Below, piece after piece: positions 48,140-59,547 of a stretch of 64,000 nt of DNA (within the stretch, counting starts at the first letter, position 1; every line of letters starts with the position of its first letter). Below the pieces are notes generated by a model. It saw only the letters and a list, made by a program, of their open reading frames with translations. It was not told the origin of the DNA and searched no databases. The stretch covers positions 585,946 through 649,945 of the forward strand of contig NW_020312000.1 of NCBI RefSeq assembly GCF_003144115.1. Direction: 5' to 3'. The translations under genes and the position numbers were made by a program. This DNA is from Tilletiopsis washingtonensis (Eukaryota; Basidiomycota; Exobasidiomycetes; Entylomatales).

Positions 48140-51100
48140 ATGGCCAGCGCACTGCAGCGCCTCTTCCGCAAGCGGGCAAAGGCCCGCCAGGAGGCGCAGA
48201 ACAGCCAGCAGCAGCAGATCCAGCAGCAGCTGCAGGAGCGCCAGCAGGCGGCCTTGGCCTCGTCGTCGTCGGCGGCCTCGCGCAAGCGCTACACCATCTC
48301 CGCGCCGCTCTCCTCGTCCTCCTCCTCCATCCACTCGCCATCCTCCTCCTTCGAGCAGCAGCCGCGCGGCGCTCCTCTGAGCCCGACGCTCACCGTCTCG
48401 AGCCTGGCCTCGTACCGCGGCCCCGAGTCCAGCTCGTCGCACCACTTCAATGCCTACGCGCGGCCCCGCGCGCAGAGCATCGACCAGCTGTCTGCACTCG
48501 GCAGGGCGTCTAGCAACGCGAGCCATCGCGGCATTCCGCATGATGAGTTCGGGCGCATGTCTCTCGTCGCAGCAGCCGACGCCGTCAGCGTCTCAGCGTC
48601 TCGAAGCGGCGCTGTGGACAACGCTTCGACCTCTGACGGCGATGAGGACGACTTCGACGAAAACCCGCTGTACCAGCATCTCTCCGAGGGCGAGGAGCAT
48701 CGCTCCGACTGGGAGGCTGCTCGTCTTGTGCTGCTCCCGCCGGCTCGGGAGCTGCGTGCCAGTCGGGCGCCGCTGGAGGACTCAGCTTGGGCCGCACTGC
48801 ACGCGCTGCAGCCTTCGCCCACCCATCGCGACCATTTTGTCAGCGTGCGACACGCAAGCGACGCCAAGGTGTCCCGGCCAAGCACGCCGCCGGATGGGCT
48901 GCGGGCATCAGGTCCGGTGAGCCCTACGAACACGAGGCAGGATCTGCTGCGCGATGCGATGGGCGACGACGTACGCGAGGTCCAGCACGAGCCGTCTGCG
49001 TGGGACGATGCAGTCGTGACAGCTAAGCTAGCCGGGGGCCGCACAGTGCACATCACCTTCAGCAGAGCCGGCCAGGAGGCGATCGAGCTAGTGCGTGAAG
49101 TGACGTCCGAGGTTGTCGTGTACCGCACACAGGCGCGTGCGGCCTCGCCTGCTCCGCCCAGCTCCGACCCCGGCTTCCAAGTCGTCTCGCGGCCGAACAC
49201 CGCGCCGGCTGGCCGCGAGAAGATCCGCATCCGCGTGCTGCTGCTCTCCGGTCTGGTCGTGCCGAATCAGCTGCAGCGCGGCAACTCGATTGCGCACCCG
49301 TCTGCAGAGCCGAGTCCGGCAGGGAGCATCGCATTCCCGACCAGCGCGCTGTCTGACGAGGGCGAGAACAGCCGCGACGCGGACCGCGCGGCACAGCTAT
49401 CGCTCAGCACTGAAGTCTTCTCTGCGGCCACTGGCGGCGAGCGTGGCCTGCTTGCAGATGCGCTGCTGCTGCGCGCCCCACCCGCAACGCTCATTGCCCT
49501 GGCACCGACTTTGCGATCGATGTATGCCGCTCTGGAGCGCGCCGCAAGCTCGCTGCGCAGCTCGTACGTGCTCGTGCCGGGCTTCGAGGGTTACGACTCG
49601 GTGCGCATCCGCCGCGGCGTCGTCGCACCGGCGATGGAGGTGCTTGACGCCGCGCCGGTCCGCCTCGCAAGTGCCGCGCGCTCCCGTCTTGCGCACATCT
49701 GCGAGAACGTGGCGATGGGCCTGCTCCACGGACGCCTCTATGCCGCTGTGCGGGACAGCCAGCGGGAGACGGACGAGAGCGTCGATGCGCTGCTCAACGT
49801 CTACTCGCGCTCAGGCGTGAGCGGAGCAGCACTCGGCATCACAGTACAGGCTCTGCGCGCTCGGCCCGCTCGTCTCGATGGTGCGGTAGCGTCGCTGAAG
49901 GCGCTAGGCATCCCGGATCTCGACTCGGATGCGCTGCTTGCGCTTCCAGTGCCCGCCCTCGCAGCACTCAGACAAGACAGCAGCCCGCCGAGCGTGCGCA
50001 CTCCGCAAGACGTCATCTCAATCCTACGCAAGACGCTGGCAGCCATTGGCGACGCTGCAGCCTCTGTCACTGTGGCTAGCAGCCGCGCCAGCCTGAGTGG
50101 CATTGAGGCCGAAGCTACGCCTTTGGGCGCCGATGAGCTGCTGCCCATCGTAGTAAGCGTCATTGTCAGGGCACGGCCGCAGGCCATGCCCAGCTGCCTC
50201 GCCTACGCCAAGATGTTCGGCATGATGGAGGACGCATCCGCAGAAGCACAGTGAGTTCACTGAAGAACCGCGTGCGCTGAAATGAGCTGACGCAAATCTG
50301 CAGGTGGGCGCTCACAACCTTCGAGGCTGCACTAGAGTGGCTCAGAGGTGATCCGCTCCGCTTGCTGCCCTCCGTATCCACGGATGCCAAGTCCAGCGAC
50401 GGCCACGCGCTCTCACGCAACGCCAGTGTTCGCTCCACGGCGTCGTCTTCCTCGCACGCCCCGCCAAGCAGCAGTCAAATGACAAGGCCGCCGCTCACAT
50501 CGACGTACAGCAGCGGCAGCTGGAGCACGAGTTCCGAAGCCCGTGCGCGACGTGTCTCTCTGCCGGCTGGCGCGCACCTTGGCACCAGCGTCAGCATGGC
50601 GCGCTCTGGCAGCTCGCAATCTCGCTCTGGCAACGGCAGCGCCGAAGAGGCGCCCAGTAGCCTAGAGATCAATGTTCTGCGCAGCAACGACGGCTTCAAG
50701 GTGCCTGGCTTGCCAGCCTCACTCGCTGGATCAGCCCGGAGTCGCGGAAGCCGGCCTCAGAGCGTGCTCGGCATTCTGGGCGAGGATCTCGCTAGCGGCG
50801 ACCCGGCCGCCGATCTCGCAAGGGACCGTACTTTCAGCCTTCAGCGCCAGGGCTCTGCCCAGTCGAGCAGCCATTCGGCACTGCATATCCGGCCGCAGAT
50901 CGTGCGCCGCAAGCCCGTCGCCTCGTCGGCCGCGGCTTCGGCGGCAGATCGTGCGCTCGCCATCGAGCGCGCCGCCAGCCTCGGCGCTACCGGTGCTACG
51001 TCGCCAACAGTCCGCGTGATGGGCAGCCCGCTCGTGGACAGCAACCAGACCATGTCGCGTGCGGGCAGCGAAGGCGGTGTGCAAGTGCCGCGCCCGGTCC

Positions 51101-52122
51101 GCCGCATGAGCGTCGACGGCTGGTCCGCCATGTCGCTCTTCACCAGAGCCGCGTCCGAAGAGGCCGTCTCGCCGGGTAGCATGCCAAAGACTGCCACGGC
51201 GACACCTCACCCGATTCCAGCTCGGGACACGCACCAGCCGCAGCGCAGCTTGAGCCCAGAAGGGTCATCCGGCAGCCACGGAGCTCCCGCCGAGTCGCCC
51301 GCAATGAGCGCCTGGCTACCCGCATGGCCCGACTTTGGCTTGAATCGCAAGCGCGCCAGCACCTCGCTCAGCCGACCGGCAAGCATCAGCAGTCTCGAGG
51401 GCGGCATGAGCGCCAGCTCGACGTTCAGCACCATCCCTCGCTCGAACTCCGGCAGCGGCTTTGCGAGTGCGGCGCTCGACAGTCCCGCCATCCTAGCTCG
51501 AGGAGCTCACGGCTCACTGCCGTCACGTCGGGCCATGTCTATCCACTCGGCTGCCAGCGTCGCGGGCGATGAGAGCCTGCTGGCCAGCAGCCCTACGAGC
51601 ATTACGCCCATGCCAGTGCCTGGTATCGCGGAGCGCCGCCGCCGCATCTCTCGGCTCATGTCGCCCACTGCTCCGGCGCTGGCGCAGCACGCCGCCGCAC
51701 CGCAGCTCACCTCGCAAGACGTCTCTGCCGCCGGCGACTTCTCTGCACCACGCACGTCGGAGGGCCTCGACTCCGCCTTCTACAAGGCGATTGTCGCAGC
51801 TTCCGGTTCGCCAACCACAAATACCGAGGGCTTCTCGCCGACCTCCAGCGCACCGCCATCGCTCGTCGGCACGCCTTCTAACGTCCACTCGCGTGGCCAC
51901 ACCACGCCGCTGTCCGGTTCCAACACGCCCTCCACGCAGCACGGCCACGGCGACAGCTTCTTTCCCTTCCTCCGTCTCTCCGTCCCCTCGCCCGTCTCCG
52001 AGCTAGCCGATCCGCTCGCCTCGAGCACGCCCGTCATGCGCTCGCACCGCGTGCGCGAAGAGTCGCCGGAGCTGCTCAGTCCCACTGCGGCGCGAGCCGC
52101 ACCCGCACGATCCGCCTCGTGA
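48140..52122 (+). CDS. VPS9-domain protein, probable Rab5-type GEF
   Basis: 1309-residue protein from two exons, 48140-50250 and 50304-52122 (TGA). The intron junction restores AEAQWALTTFEAALEWL. Residues about 680-730 match the VPS9 catalytic core: GADELLPIVVSVIVRARPQ with the conserved Asp, followed by LAYAKMFGMM and the TTFEAALEWL helix. VPS9 proteins load GTP onto Rab5/Vps21 on endosomes. A helical bundle precedes the core (MYAALERAASSLRSSYVLVPGF, LAHICENVAMGLLHGRLYAAV). Both ends are long Ser-rich, low-complexity, probably disordered regions. The N-terminus begins with a basic helix (MASALQRLFRKRAKARQEAQ), which might bind membrane. No ubiquitin-binding CUE domain is seen. The ATG at 48140 was chosen as the first one starting this basic helix. 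Confidence 0.82.
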
Positions 52123-52237
52123 CCCTTCCGTTGATACCTCGTTCCCGCTACCGCACGCGATACAGAACACACGATACATCCCTCGCGCCCGCGGCTGGCC
52201 GCGGCGGAGACCATGAGACCGCACTTTTGTAATTCTA

Positions 52238-53636
52238 TCACACACAGACGTAGCCGCCATCGACGACGATATCCTGACCTGCGCGCGATAGATGCGTGAG
52301 CGGAGCCAGGCACAGGCAGAGAGAGGTCCACTCACCGGTCGTGAACTTGCTGGCGTCGCTGGCGAGATAGATCGCCGCGCCCTTGAGGTCCTCCTGCGAG
52401 CAGCTGGCGGTGAGCGTTGCCATGGCGCCACTATTCCACATCACAACGCACCGGCTCGCCCATACGGCCCATTGGAGTCAGACTCTCCCACTTGGCCTTG
52501 AGCTCCTTGCCCTCGGGGCTGTTCTCCAGCACCTGCTTCGTCAGTGCCGTGGCCATGTAGCCCGGCGAGAGCGAGTTGACGCGGATGCCGCGCTTCGCCC
52601 ACTCGACGGCCAGGCTCGAGGCGAGATGCCGCACAGCGGCCTTGGACGCGTTGTACGGCGCTGCAGAGCGGCGTGAATGAGCGGAAGCGTCTCTAGCTGC
52701 GCCTTCACGGCCACGCACCCTGCGCCTGCGGGATGTTGACGATGCCGGCGCTCATGCTGGCGATGAGGATGATGGAGCCCTGCGTGCCGTCGCGCAGCAT
52801 GTGCTTGGCGGCCTCGCGCGCCACGAAGTAGCTGCCGTTGATGTTGACGTCGTACAGCTGTGTGCGAGCGTCAAGACAAGCACTGTGCTGCGCAGACAAG
52901 GCCCCTCACCAGCTTCATCTTGTCAGTCGGGTACTCCTCAGCCGGGAAGTTGTGGACAATGCCAGCGCTGGCAGCCGCAGGACCATAAGCAACGACACGA
53001 CAACCCCAGCGCCGGCCTGGCCTCACCTGTTGACGACCACATCGATCGAGCCGAAGCGCTCCTTGATCTGCTTCATGGCCTGCGTCACGCTCTCCTCGCT
53101 CGCGACGTTGCAGCCGATGCCCAGCGCCTCCACCTCGCCCTTCTCCGCCTGGCCGTGGTCCTCGAACCACTGCACCACCTCGGCAGCCGCAGCCTGCGCC
53201 TCGCCAGCGTCCAGGTCAAGGATGGCCAGGCGCGAGGCGCCCGACTCGACGAACGTGCGCGCGATCAGGTTGCCCAGGCCGCGAGTGCCGCCCGTGACGA
53301 CGCAGGTCTTGTTCTCCTGCACAGCCTGTGAGCCGCGAGCTAGGAGCTGTGGCGGGCCAGTCGACTGACCATGCTGAAGCTCGCAAGCGTGCGCTGCGTG
53401 TGCTTGCCCACCTTGCGCTTGCCGCCGACAGTCTCGTGGCCGATGTGCTCGTTTGCATCAGCCTCAAGCTTGTTCGAGGCGCGCGACAGGCGTGCATCCA
53501 CGGCGGCGTGCGAAGGCGGCTTGTCGGACGCACGGCACGCCGAGGTGCTTAGGGCGCGAGGGGCGCTGCGAGGCAGCGCAGCTGGCCGGGCGAGCGCACG
53601 TGCGGCGGGCCGGAGGAGAGTGCGAGGGAGTGACAT
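52238..53636 (-). CDS. Short-chain dehydrogenase/reductase with mitochondrial-type presequence
   Basis: 356-residue classical SDR from exons 53636-53370, 53325-53027, 52967-52910, 52857-52719, 52660-52452, 52393-52336 and 52278-52238 (TGA). The N-terminus (MSLPRTLLRPAARALARPAALPRSAPRALSTSA, given here in parts: start MSLPRTLLRPAARAL, end APRALSTSA) looks like a mitochondrial presequence. The Rossmann motif TGGTRGLG is at residues 100-107. SAGIVHN follows in place of the usual NNAG, then IASMSAG with the catalytic Ser, APYNASKAAVRHL with YxxxK near residue 257, and SLSPGYMAT. The end VDGGYVCV is typical of the D-arabinitol 2-dehydrogenase / L-xylulose reductase / mannitol dehydrogenase group, so a sugar-alcohol substrate is the best guess. 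An NADP preference is suggested by the Arg in GGTRG, but this is weak. Confidence 0.85.
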
Positions 53637-54178
53637 GCTGAATGTGGTGGTGTGTGGACAGGAAGGGCCTGCTCCGCATCGCGGGAAGTTCGCGGCATGG
53701 CCGGCCAAATCGCCGAGCGGTACGGAGATCCTGGCGGGCGCTCGTGCCGTCATCCGTGCGCGCACGCGCGCCGCGGCGGAAATCCCGATTCCCGATCGGC
53801 AGCCTCGGACCGATGGCAAGACGCCGACCTCCAGCGTGGTGCGGCCTGATGCTGCCAAGTGGCTGAGCCTGGCGCTCTCTCATGCCCGCGCTCACACATA
53901 GAGCCCAGTACGAGCCCAAGCGCACAGCAAGAAGCAGCAATACCATTGAACCAAGCCTCACTTCGTCAGCGGCCGTGTCGCCGGATCTCTCGTGGCCGTG
54001 ACGCTGAGAGGGCGTGAGGTCGGGCGTCAGTGATCGCAGGACGTCGCTCGCTCTGCTGTCGCACTCACCGCACCACATCACCGACGTGCAGCGCGCCGCT
54101 CTCCTGACTTGGCGAGCTGAGCATGCCAACTGCAAGGCATCACAGTCAGCACGCGCGTCAGCGCAGGGCGCGAGTCGG
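53637..54178. other. Intergenic region, SDR promoter and MOSC 3' flank
   Basis: About 0.54 kb without a recognised gene, repeat, TATA box or RNA. Confidence 0.5.
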
Positions 54179-55648
54179 TCACGCACAGCACGGCTTGCCG
54201 ATCTTCTGCATCTCCGGCTGCACTTGGCGGTACTTTTGCAGCAGCGAGTAGGGCATCTGTGCCTTATCGCGCTTGCCCTGCGACCATGTCAGCATCACAG
54301 CGCCAGAGGATGGCAGAGCATGACTCACTGTCTCGGGGTCCACGGTAGGCACCTGAGGCACGACTTGTCAGCAAGCGTTCCTGCCACCTCTCACTGACAC
54401 CACGCACCAGGCAGCGAGCGCAGCGCGCGTTGCAGTCAATGCCCACTCCCTGGCCCTTGACCTCGGCGCCAAAGTCCACATCATCGGCAGCGTCTGCCGG
54501 GAACACCTCGAGATGCGTAAAGCAGTCCTCCTCCCACGCCTGCAGTGCCGGGCGCGACGAGCTCGGCAGCGTCTCGAGCACGATGTTGATGCGGAAGCGC
54601 TCGATGGCCAGGGAGCGCAGGCGGTCCGCTAGGTCGAGACGTCAGCAGCAACGCCGGCCGAGACAGAGCGGGCTCAACTCACGCGTCCAGAAGTCTCGGT
54701 CTACCCGCTCGGAGACAGGATACGCCTCCAGCGCCTTGGCGCTGTCCTGCTCAGGGTAGACGCTCGCGAGCAGCGTCTCCTGCACCTGCGCCAGCGACTC
54801 GGCAGACACCACCGTGAGGCTGTGGAAGTCCTGGAACGCCGTCTCGGACTCGTCGCCGCGCGGATCGTCGCCGCCCTGCTCGGCTCGTCAGACAGACGAC
54901 CCGCACCCTCAGCACTGTTCCACTCACTCCCGGGCGGTGCTTCGGGCCCTTTCGCAGGAGCCGCACGGGCTTGCCCATGAACGCAGAGAGCGCCTCGTCT
55001 GCCTCCTTCGACACCGCGTACCCGTCTGCCTTGTACCCCCTGAAGAGCCTCCTCAGCAACAGAATGGAGCAAGAAGCCGTGCAGCGCTCCATCACATCGG
55101 GACGGCTCTCCCATGCAGCCAGCTCGCGGCACTCACCAGATCTCCACGTCCTCCACCAGCTCGCACTGCCGCAGCTCCTCATCCGACGGCGTCAGCGGCA
55201 CCACCACCTCCGTCTCTCCCGATGCCGGCTCATCTGCCGAATTGGGCACGTAGATGCGCAGCAGGCCCGCCTCGTGATCGAGCACGGGCCGGATGCGCAC
55301 CATGTGCGGCGAGCCGCGCGCCGTACAGAAGGCGCGCGTGGCGGCATCGATGATGAGCCAGGTGCGGTCGAAGGCGAGGCCGGCGCGCTGGATCGTCGCT
55401 GGGTAGAGAGTCAGAGCAGCGGATCGAGAGCCCAGCTTGGAACGCACCTGAAGGCACGGAGCTGCCGGCGCACGACTTGATCGGGTGGATGTGGAGCGAC
55501 TTGATGCGCAGCTATCGCAGCAGAGCTATCAGCACCCGCCCAGAGGGACGGCGGGCACGCAGCTCACCTCCTTCTGCAGTGCAGCGTCGTGTGCCGCGGG
55601 ACTGGACCAGCCCACGGCGGCGGAGAGAGCGCTCAGGACGGAGGCCAT
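54179..55648 (-). CDS. MOSC-domain protein (mARC-like molybdenum cofactor sulfurase C-terminal family)
   Basis: 351-residue protein from eight exons: 55648-55568, 55511-55448, 55398-55137, 55039-54928, 54875-54683, 54628-54408, 54352-54329 and 54277-54179. Exons 2 and 3 form the MOSC N-terminal barrel: LRIKSLHIHPIKSCAGSSVP, then GLAFDRTWLIIDAATRAFCTARGSPHMVRI. The MOSC core follows: FHSLTVVSAESLAQV, RFRINIVLET and CNARCARCLVPTVDPETG, in which the paired Cys include the probable molybdenum-sulfur ligand. mARC enzymes reduce N-hydroxylated compounds with cytochrome b5 partners, usually on the mitochondrial outer membrane; here the N-terminal 27 residues are only mildly hydrophobic, so location is unclear. 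One exon is only 24 nt. The acceptor before exon 5 could shift by three bases. Confidence 0.85.
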
Positions 55649-56496
55649 GCTGGTTAATCGGCGAGGTTGAGGATGGTGGTCGTCGAGTGCCAAGCGCGCG
55701 CGCGGCGGCACGGCTCGCAAGCTGTCAAGACCCCGCAGCCGCGCGCGCCGGGAGTGGAGGGCCGCGCGCCTTCGCGTGCCGGCGCTGGCGCCGTGCCGCA
55801 CATCAGCGTCCGCCGCCGCCGCCCTCCCCTGCATTCACCGCTCTGACTCTCACAGCCACAAGGAGAAGCCTCGGCACGGAGCGCTGCGCTGACTGCGCGC
55901 TGCGAGGGCAGGCTACACGTGCCAAGCTCGACGCCTTCTCGTCCAGACTCTCGGACGCCGGCGCGGCATGGCAGTGCTTGCTACTCGGCGCGGCGTGGCA
56001 GTGCTTGCTACTCGGCGCTGCTCTCCCCTGTGGCTTCGCAGGCGGTGGGCCGATCAGCGCTGCTAACTCCGACTCCGGAGGAGAGAGTGATCAGGGACTC
56101 GCGGGAGTCGTAAGCAGCCGCCGCCAGAGCCGCGTCTGGTGCTGGCAGCGTCCTCGCGCGGCGGCGGGCCGTCTGGCGGGGGGCCCGCACGACTCCCGCG
56201 CGCCGCCATCCGCACAAAGCTTTGCAGGATTCGAACCCTGGGGCAAGTTTGTGCGACCGCGTCGCTGCAGGTGTCGCTCTCCGCCTCTGCCAGAGCGACA
56301 TAGGGCCTGGCCGCCGCCGGCATCGCGGAGCACCAAGCTGCCCGGAGCCGCTCGGGCTGCAGTTGGCAGCATCCGGCACCAACAATGGCAATGCCAAAGC
56401 CTGGAGACTGTGTGGATTGCGATGAAGTAAAAGTACAGATGCAGTATGGTAGGCAGACGAGCGGAGCAACAGCGGGAGGGGGGGTGGGGCGGTGCC
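55649..56496. other. Intergenic region between MOSC and MFS genes
   Basis: About 0.85 kb. It contains a two-copy 27-bp tandem repeat (55960-56013) and a tRNA T-loop look-alike near 56224, which I rejected as a tRNA. A poly-G-rich stretch at 56476-56491 precedes the MFS stop. No gene is supported. Confidence 0.5.
55960..56013 (+). repeat. 27-bp tandem duplication
   Basis: A unit starting GGCGCGGCATGGCAGTGCTT occurs twice head to tail, with one A/G difference between copies, in intergenic DNA. Confidence 0.85.
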
Positions 56497-58526
56497 TCAG
56501 CCGGTGAACTTGTACCGTTGCCGGAGGCCCTCGCCCTTCCAGAAGAGGATCAGCGGCACGGGAATGGCGAGAATAGCGACGCCGGCGAGAATCGAGGAGC
56601 CGGCGCCGTAGCCGATGCTGACGAAGAGCTTCTGTGCGAAGAGCGGGAAGGCGGCGGCCAGCACGCTGCGCACGAGCACGGCGCAGGCCGTTGCCGAGGC
56701 CGAGAAGGGCACAAAGGCGTCGACGAGGTAGACGAGGATCACCTGGAAGGGCAGGATGGAGCCCATGCCGACGAGATACGAGCCGACGAGCGGCGCCATC
56801 CAGTGCGTGCGCGCGTCGGCGGCCCAGCCAAACACGAAGAGGCCGATGGGCAGGATGATCATGCCGACGAGGCACAGCGGCAGGCGGTACTCGGGCCGGC
56901 CCTTGCGCACAGGCGGTGTCAAGGGCGCAGCGGCGGCGGTCGAGGGCCCGGCCGCCCAGGCAGCAGCTGCTGCCTTTTCTTGCGTGATCGAAGAGGCAGG
57001 CTCCAGCTTCTGCATCTTCTCCGCCGACGGCACGCCGGTTGCGGCGGCCTCGACATCGACGGGCGCGCTGGACTGGCTCTTGGCGTCGCGGAGGATCATG
57101 CGCTGCTCGATGAGCTCGGGAATGTCGAACAGGTACCACCCGACGCGGCCACGCGACGCCGTGAGGCGGTGGTAGATGGCGTCTTGCAGCAGCACGTTGA
57201 TGAGCGCCGCGGTCAGGAAGCCAAGGCCGAGGCCGAGGTACGTCATGCTTGCCGGGCCCGGGCGCCAGCCGTACGTCGGCAGATCTTCGGGCCGCGGCTC
57301 GTCCTCCTGCGCCATGTCGCGCTGTTGGAAGAGCAGCGGGTGCTGCGTGAGGAACAGAAAGATGATGCCGTAGATGAAACCCATGTAGAGCGAGAAGGAG
57401 GCGCAGATGGGGTTGGTGAAGAGCAGGCGGAAGGGCCGGCTGAAGGCGAGCTTCGTCTTGGCGACGGCCGCCTGGCCCGGCACGAGTGCACGGATGTGCC
57501 GCACCACCGGATTGCTCGGACGGCCGGCGCTGACGACGCGATGAAGCACGTCGTGCTGCTCGTGCACGCCAGAGTCCGGCACGGCGGCGTGCTCGCGCAG
57601 CAGCTCGAGCTGCTTGAGACGCTCGGCCGCGACGCGCCGCTGCTTCTGCTGCAGCAGCACGGGTCCGTACGTCTCTCGCAGAAAGAGGGCGATGATCACG
57701 ACGACGGCGCCGGAGAGCTGGTGGACGGTCAGCCTCGGCTGGACCATGCGTTACGCTCGGCGATACTCACGATGGTCAGGACCCAGAGAAGCCACCGCCA
57801 CGAGCGGACCGTCTGACTGAGCCATCCGCCGGCGATGGTGCCGCAGACCGGTCCGAGCAGCGGGCCGAGGCCGTAAAGGCTCTGTGCACGACCACGCTCG
57901 GCGGGCGCGAACATGTCGCCGATGCTGCCGGCGCCCAGGCTCGGGCCTGCACTGCCGGCGGCGCCGGCAAGGAAGCGCAGGATGACAAGCGCGGCATGGT
58001 TCGGGGCCAGCGCCGTGGCGACGTTGAAGAGGACGAACACGACGCTCGACACGAGGTACACGGGCTGACGGCCTTTGAGCTCGCTGGCGGGCGCCAGGAT
58101 GAACGGGCCCATGCCAAGGCCAAGCACGAAGAGCGAGACGGGCAGCAGCGAGAGGATCTGCGAGCCCAGATCGAAGTCAAAGTCGATGGCGGCCGAGCCA
58201 GGCACGACGATGGAGGAGCCCAGCGGCGAGATGAAACCCTGCACAGGCGTCAGACACGCCTGTCGCGACATCACCGAGACACTCACCATGAACGAGATGA
58301 TGGCCGCCGTGGACCACTTGCGCGTCGATGACCAGTTGCGCGGGTCCTCCGTGCCCTCCAGCTTCACATCCGACAGGTCCGCCGCATCGGTGGAGAGCGG
58401 CGCCGGCGGCGGCGCCGGCACGGGAAAGTATGACGCCGGCGGCGCAGCGGGAGGCGCCTCGCTGTACGGCGGTGATGGCTGCGCAGGCGCAGAGGCAGCG
58501 GCAGGCGCCGCCGAGGGCGCAGACAT
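56497..58526 (-). CDS. MFS transporter, DHA1-type drug:H+ antiporter family
   Basis: 642-residue plasma-membrane transporter from exons 58526-58287, 58238-57771 and 57717-56497 (TGA). The N-terminal ~65 residues are Pro/Ala-rich and cytosolic; EDPRNWSSTRKW before the first helix is typical of fungal DHA1 carriers. Transmembrane helices follow in two groups of six. The motif-A region reads PASELKGRQPVYLVSS, and motif C-like GPSLGAGSIGDMFAPAERGRAQSLY and GPVCGTIAGGWL are visible. A long central loop separates the halves, and a second, Ala-rich loop (about 90 residues) sits between later helices. The substrate is unknown; such carriers export drugs, polyamines or toxins. Intron 1 is 48 nt and in frame, so its retention would add 16 residues within the first helix. 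Confidence 0.87.
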
Positions 58527-59547
58527 GGCCGGTGGAGGAGGAGGAGGAGGGGGTCGCAGGTGGAGATGCGGAGACGAGGCTGCCGCGCGTGTTCAAGACA
58601 CCATGGTAGTCTTGAGGAGGATGAGCGATGGAATGCAGATGCGAGGCCGAGAGAGCAGGAGCGGACGGGCCAGCGCCGGCAAGGGGGGTTCGAGTGGAGC
58701 GAAAGCAGGGCTGCCGGGCGTGCCGAGGGCGCGAGAGACGGCGCAGCGCGGCCGGCCGGCAGCGTCAAGGGGGCTGTCCGCGGAGCGGCAGGCGTGCCTC
58801 GCTCGCACAGGCGGCACTCAATACGCTGCGCCCACACGGCACGCCGAGGCTGAGTCTAGCTGAGTGGTTCGGCCGTGCCGAGCTGCGCTGGCGAGAGGAG
58901 GCGAAGTGGTGGGCGGAGGCGCGGGCGGCATGCGGCGCCGCCATCCGCGTGGGCAGATGCCGTCCTGCAGGCGTGCCGAGCGGCCGGCGGCTAAGCTGCA
59001 GCCAAGCAATCGGGTGCCTCGCCGCGGCTTGCGCCGTGCCGGTGGCGCAGCGGAGGCGGCGGGAAGGCGCGCAAGCGGGCGGCAACTCGACGTCGCCGGG
59101 CGTGCCGCGTGCATGCGCGCTGCTGCCGTGCCCGCAGCAGATCCTGCTGATGGTGCTGGCTGACGCCATGCCGTGCCGATGCGCCCCCACGCCGCAAGCC
59201 GAGCGGCGCGCTCCGCCGTGCCGAGCTGCAGCCTTCGCCGCTATGCCGTGCCGAGGAGTGGGCATGTGACGCCTTCTGCTTGCTTCCGCCGCGCGGCAGC
59301 CCATCCTGCAACCCCACGTGACACTCCCGCACCTCGGCCCCTCGTCGGCCCGGCAAAGACTCGTTTATGTTAGTCGGCCGGGATGGCCCAGGGGTACGGT
59401 GACAGCAAGCACGCCTAAAGATACAAGCAGGGGCAGGGACGGTGTCGGCAGAGGATAGTACAGGCGGCCCAGCAGGGACGGGCCGCCGTGAATAAGAGAG
59501 GATGCTGGGTGACCTCGGTCCGGAGACGCGCAGTCGGTGGAGAGCTG
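58527..59547. other. Intergenic region upstream of the MFS gene
   Basis: About 1 kb, GC-rich. The phrase GCCGTGCCGAG recurs at least three times between 58,870 and 59,260. No gene or RNA is supported. Confidence 0.45.

Noticed and set aside
56210-56290. tRNA-like T-loop on the minus strand (GGTTCGAATCC near 56224-56234)
   Set aside because: No matching acceptor stem, D arm or anticodon arm at the expected distance, and the T stem itself pairs poorly.
54179-58526. Possible metabolic cluster of MOSC protein, MFS carrier and SDR
   Set aside because: No core biosynthetic gene (polyketide synthase, NRPS, terpene cyclase) is present, spacing is ordinary and the families are common; adjacency alone is not evidence.
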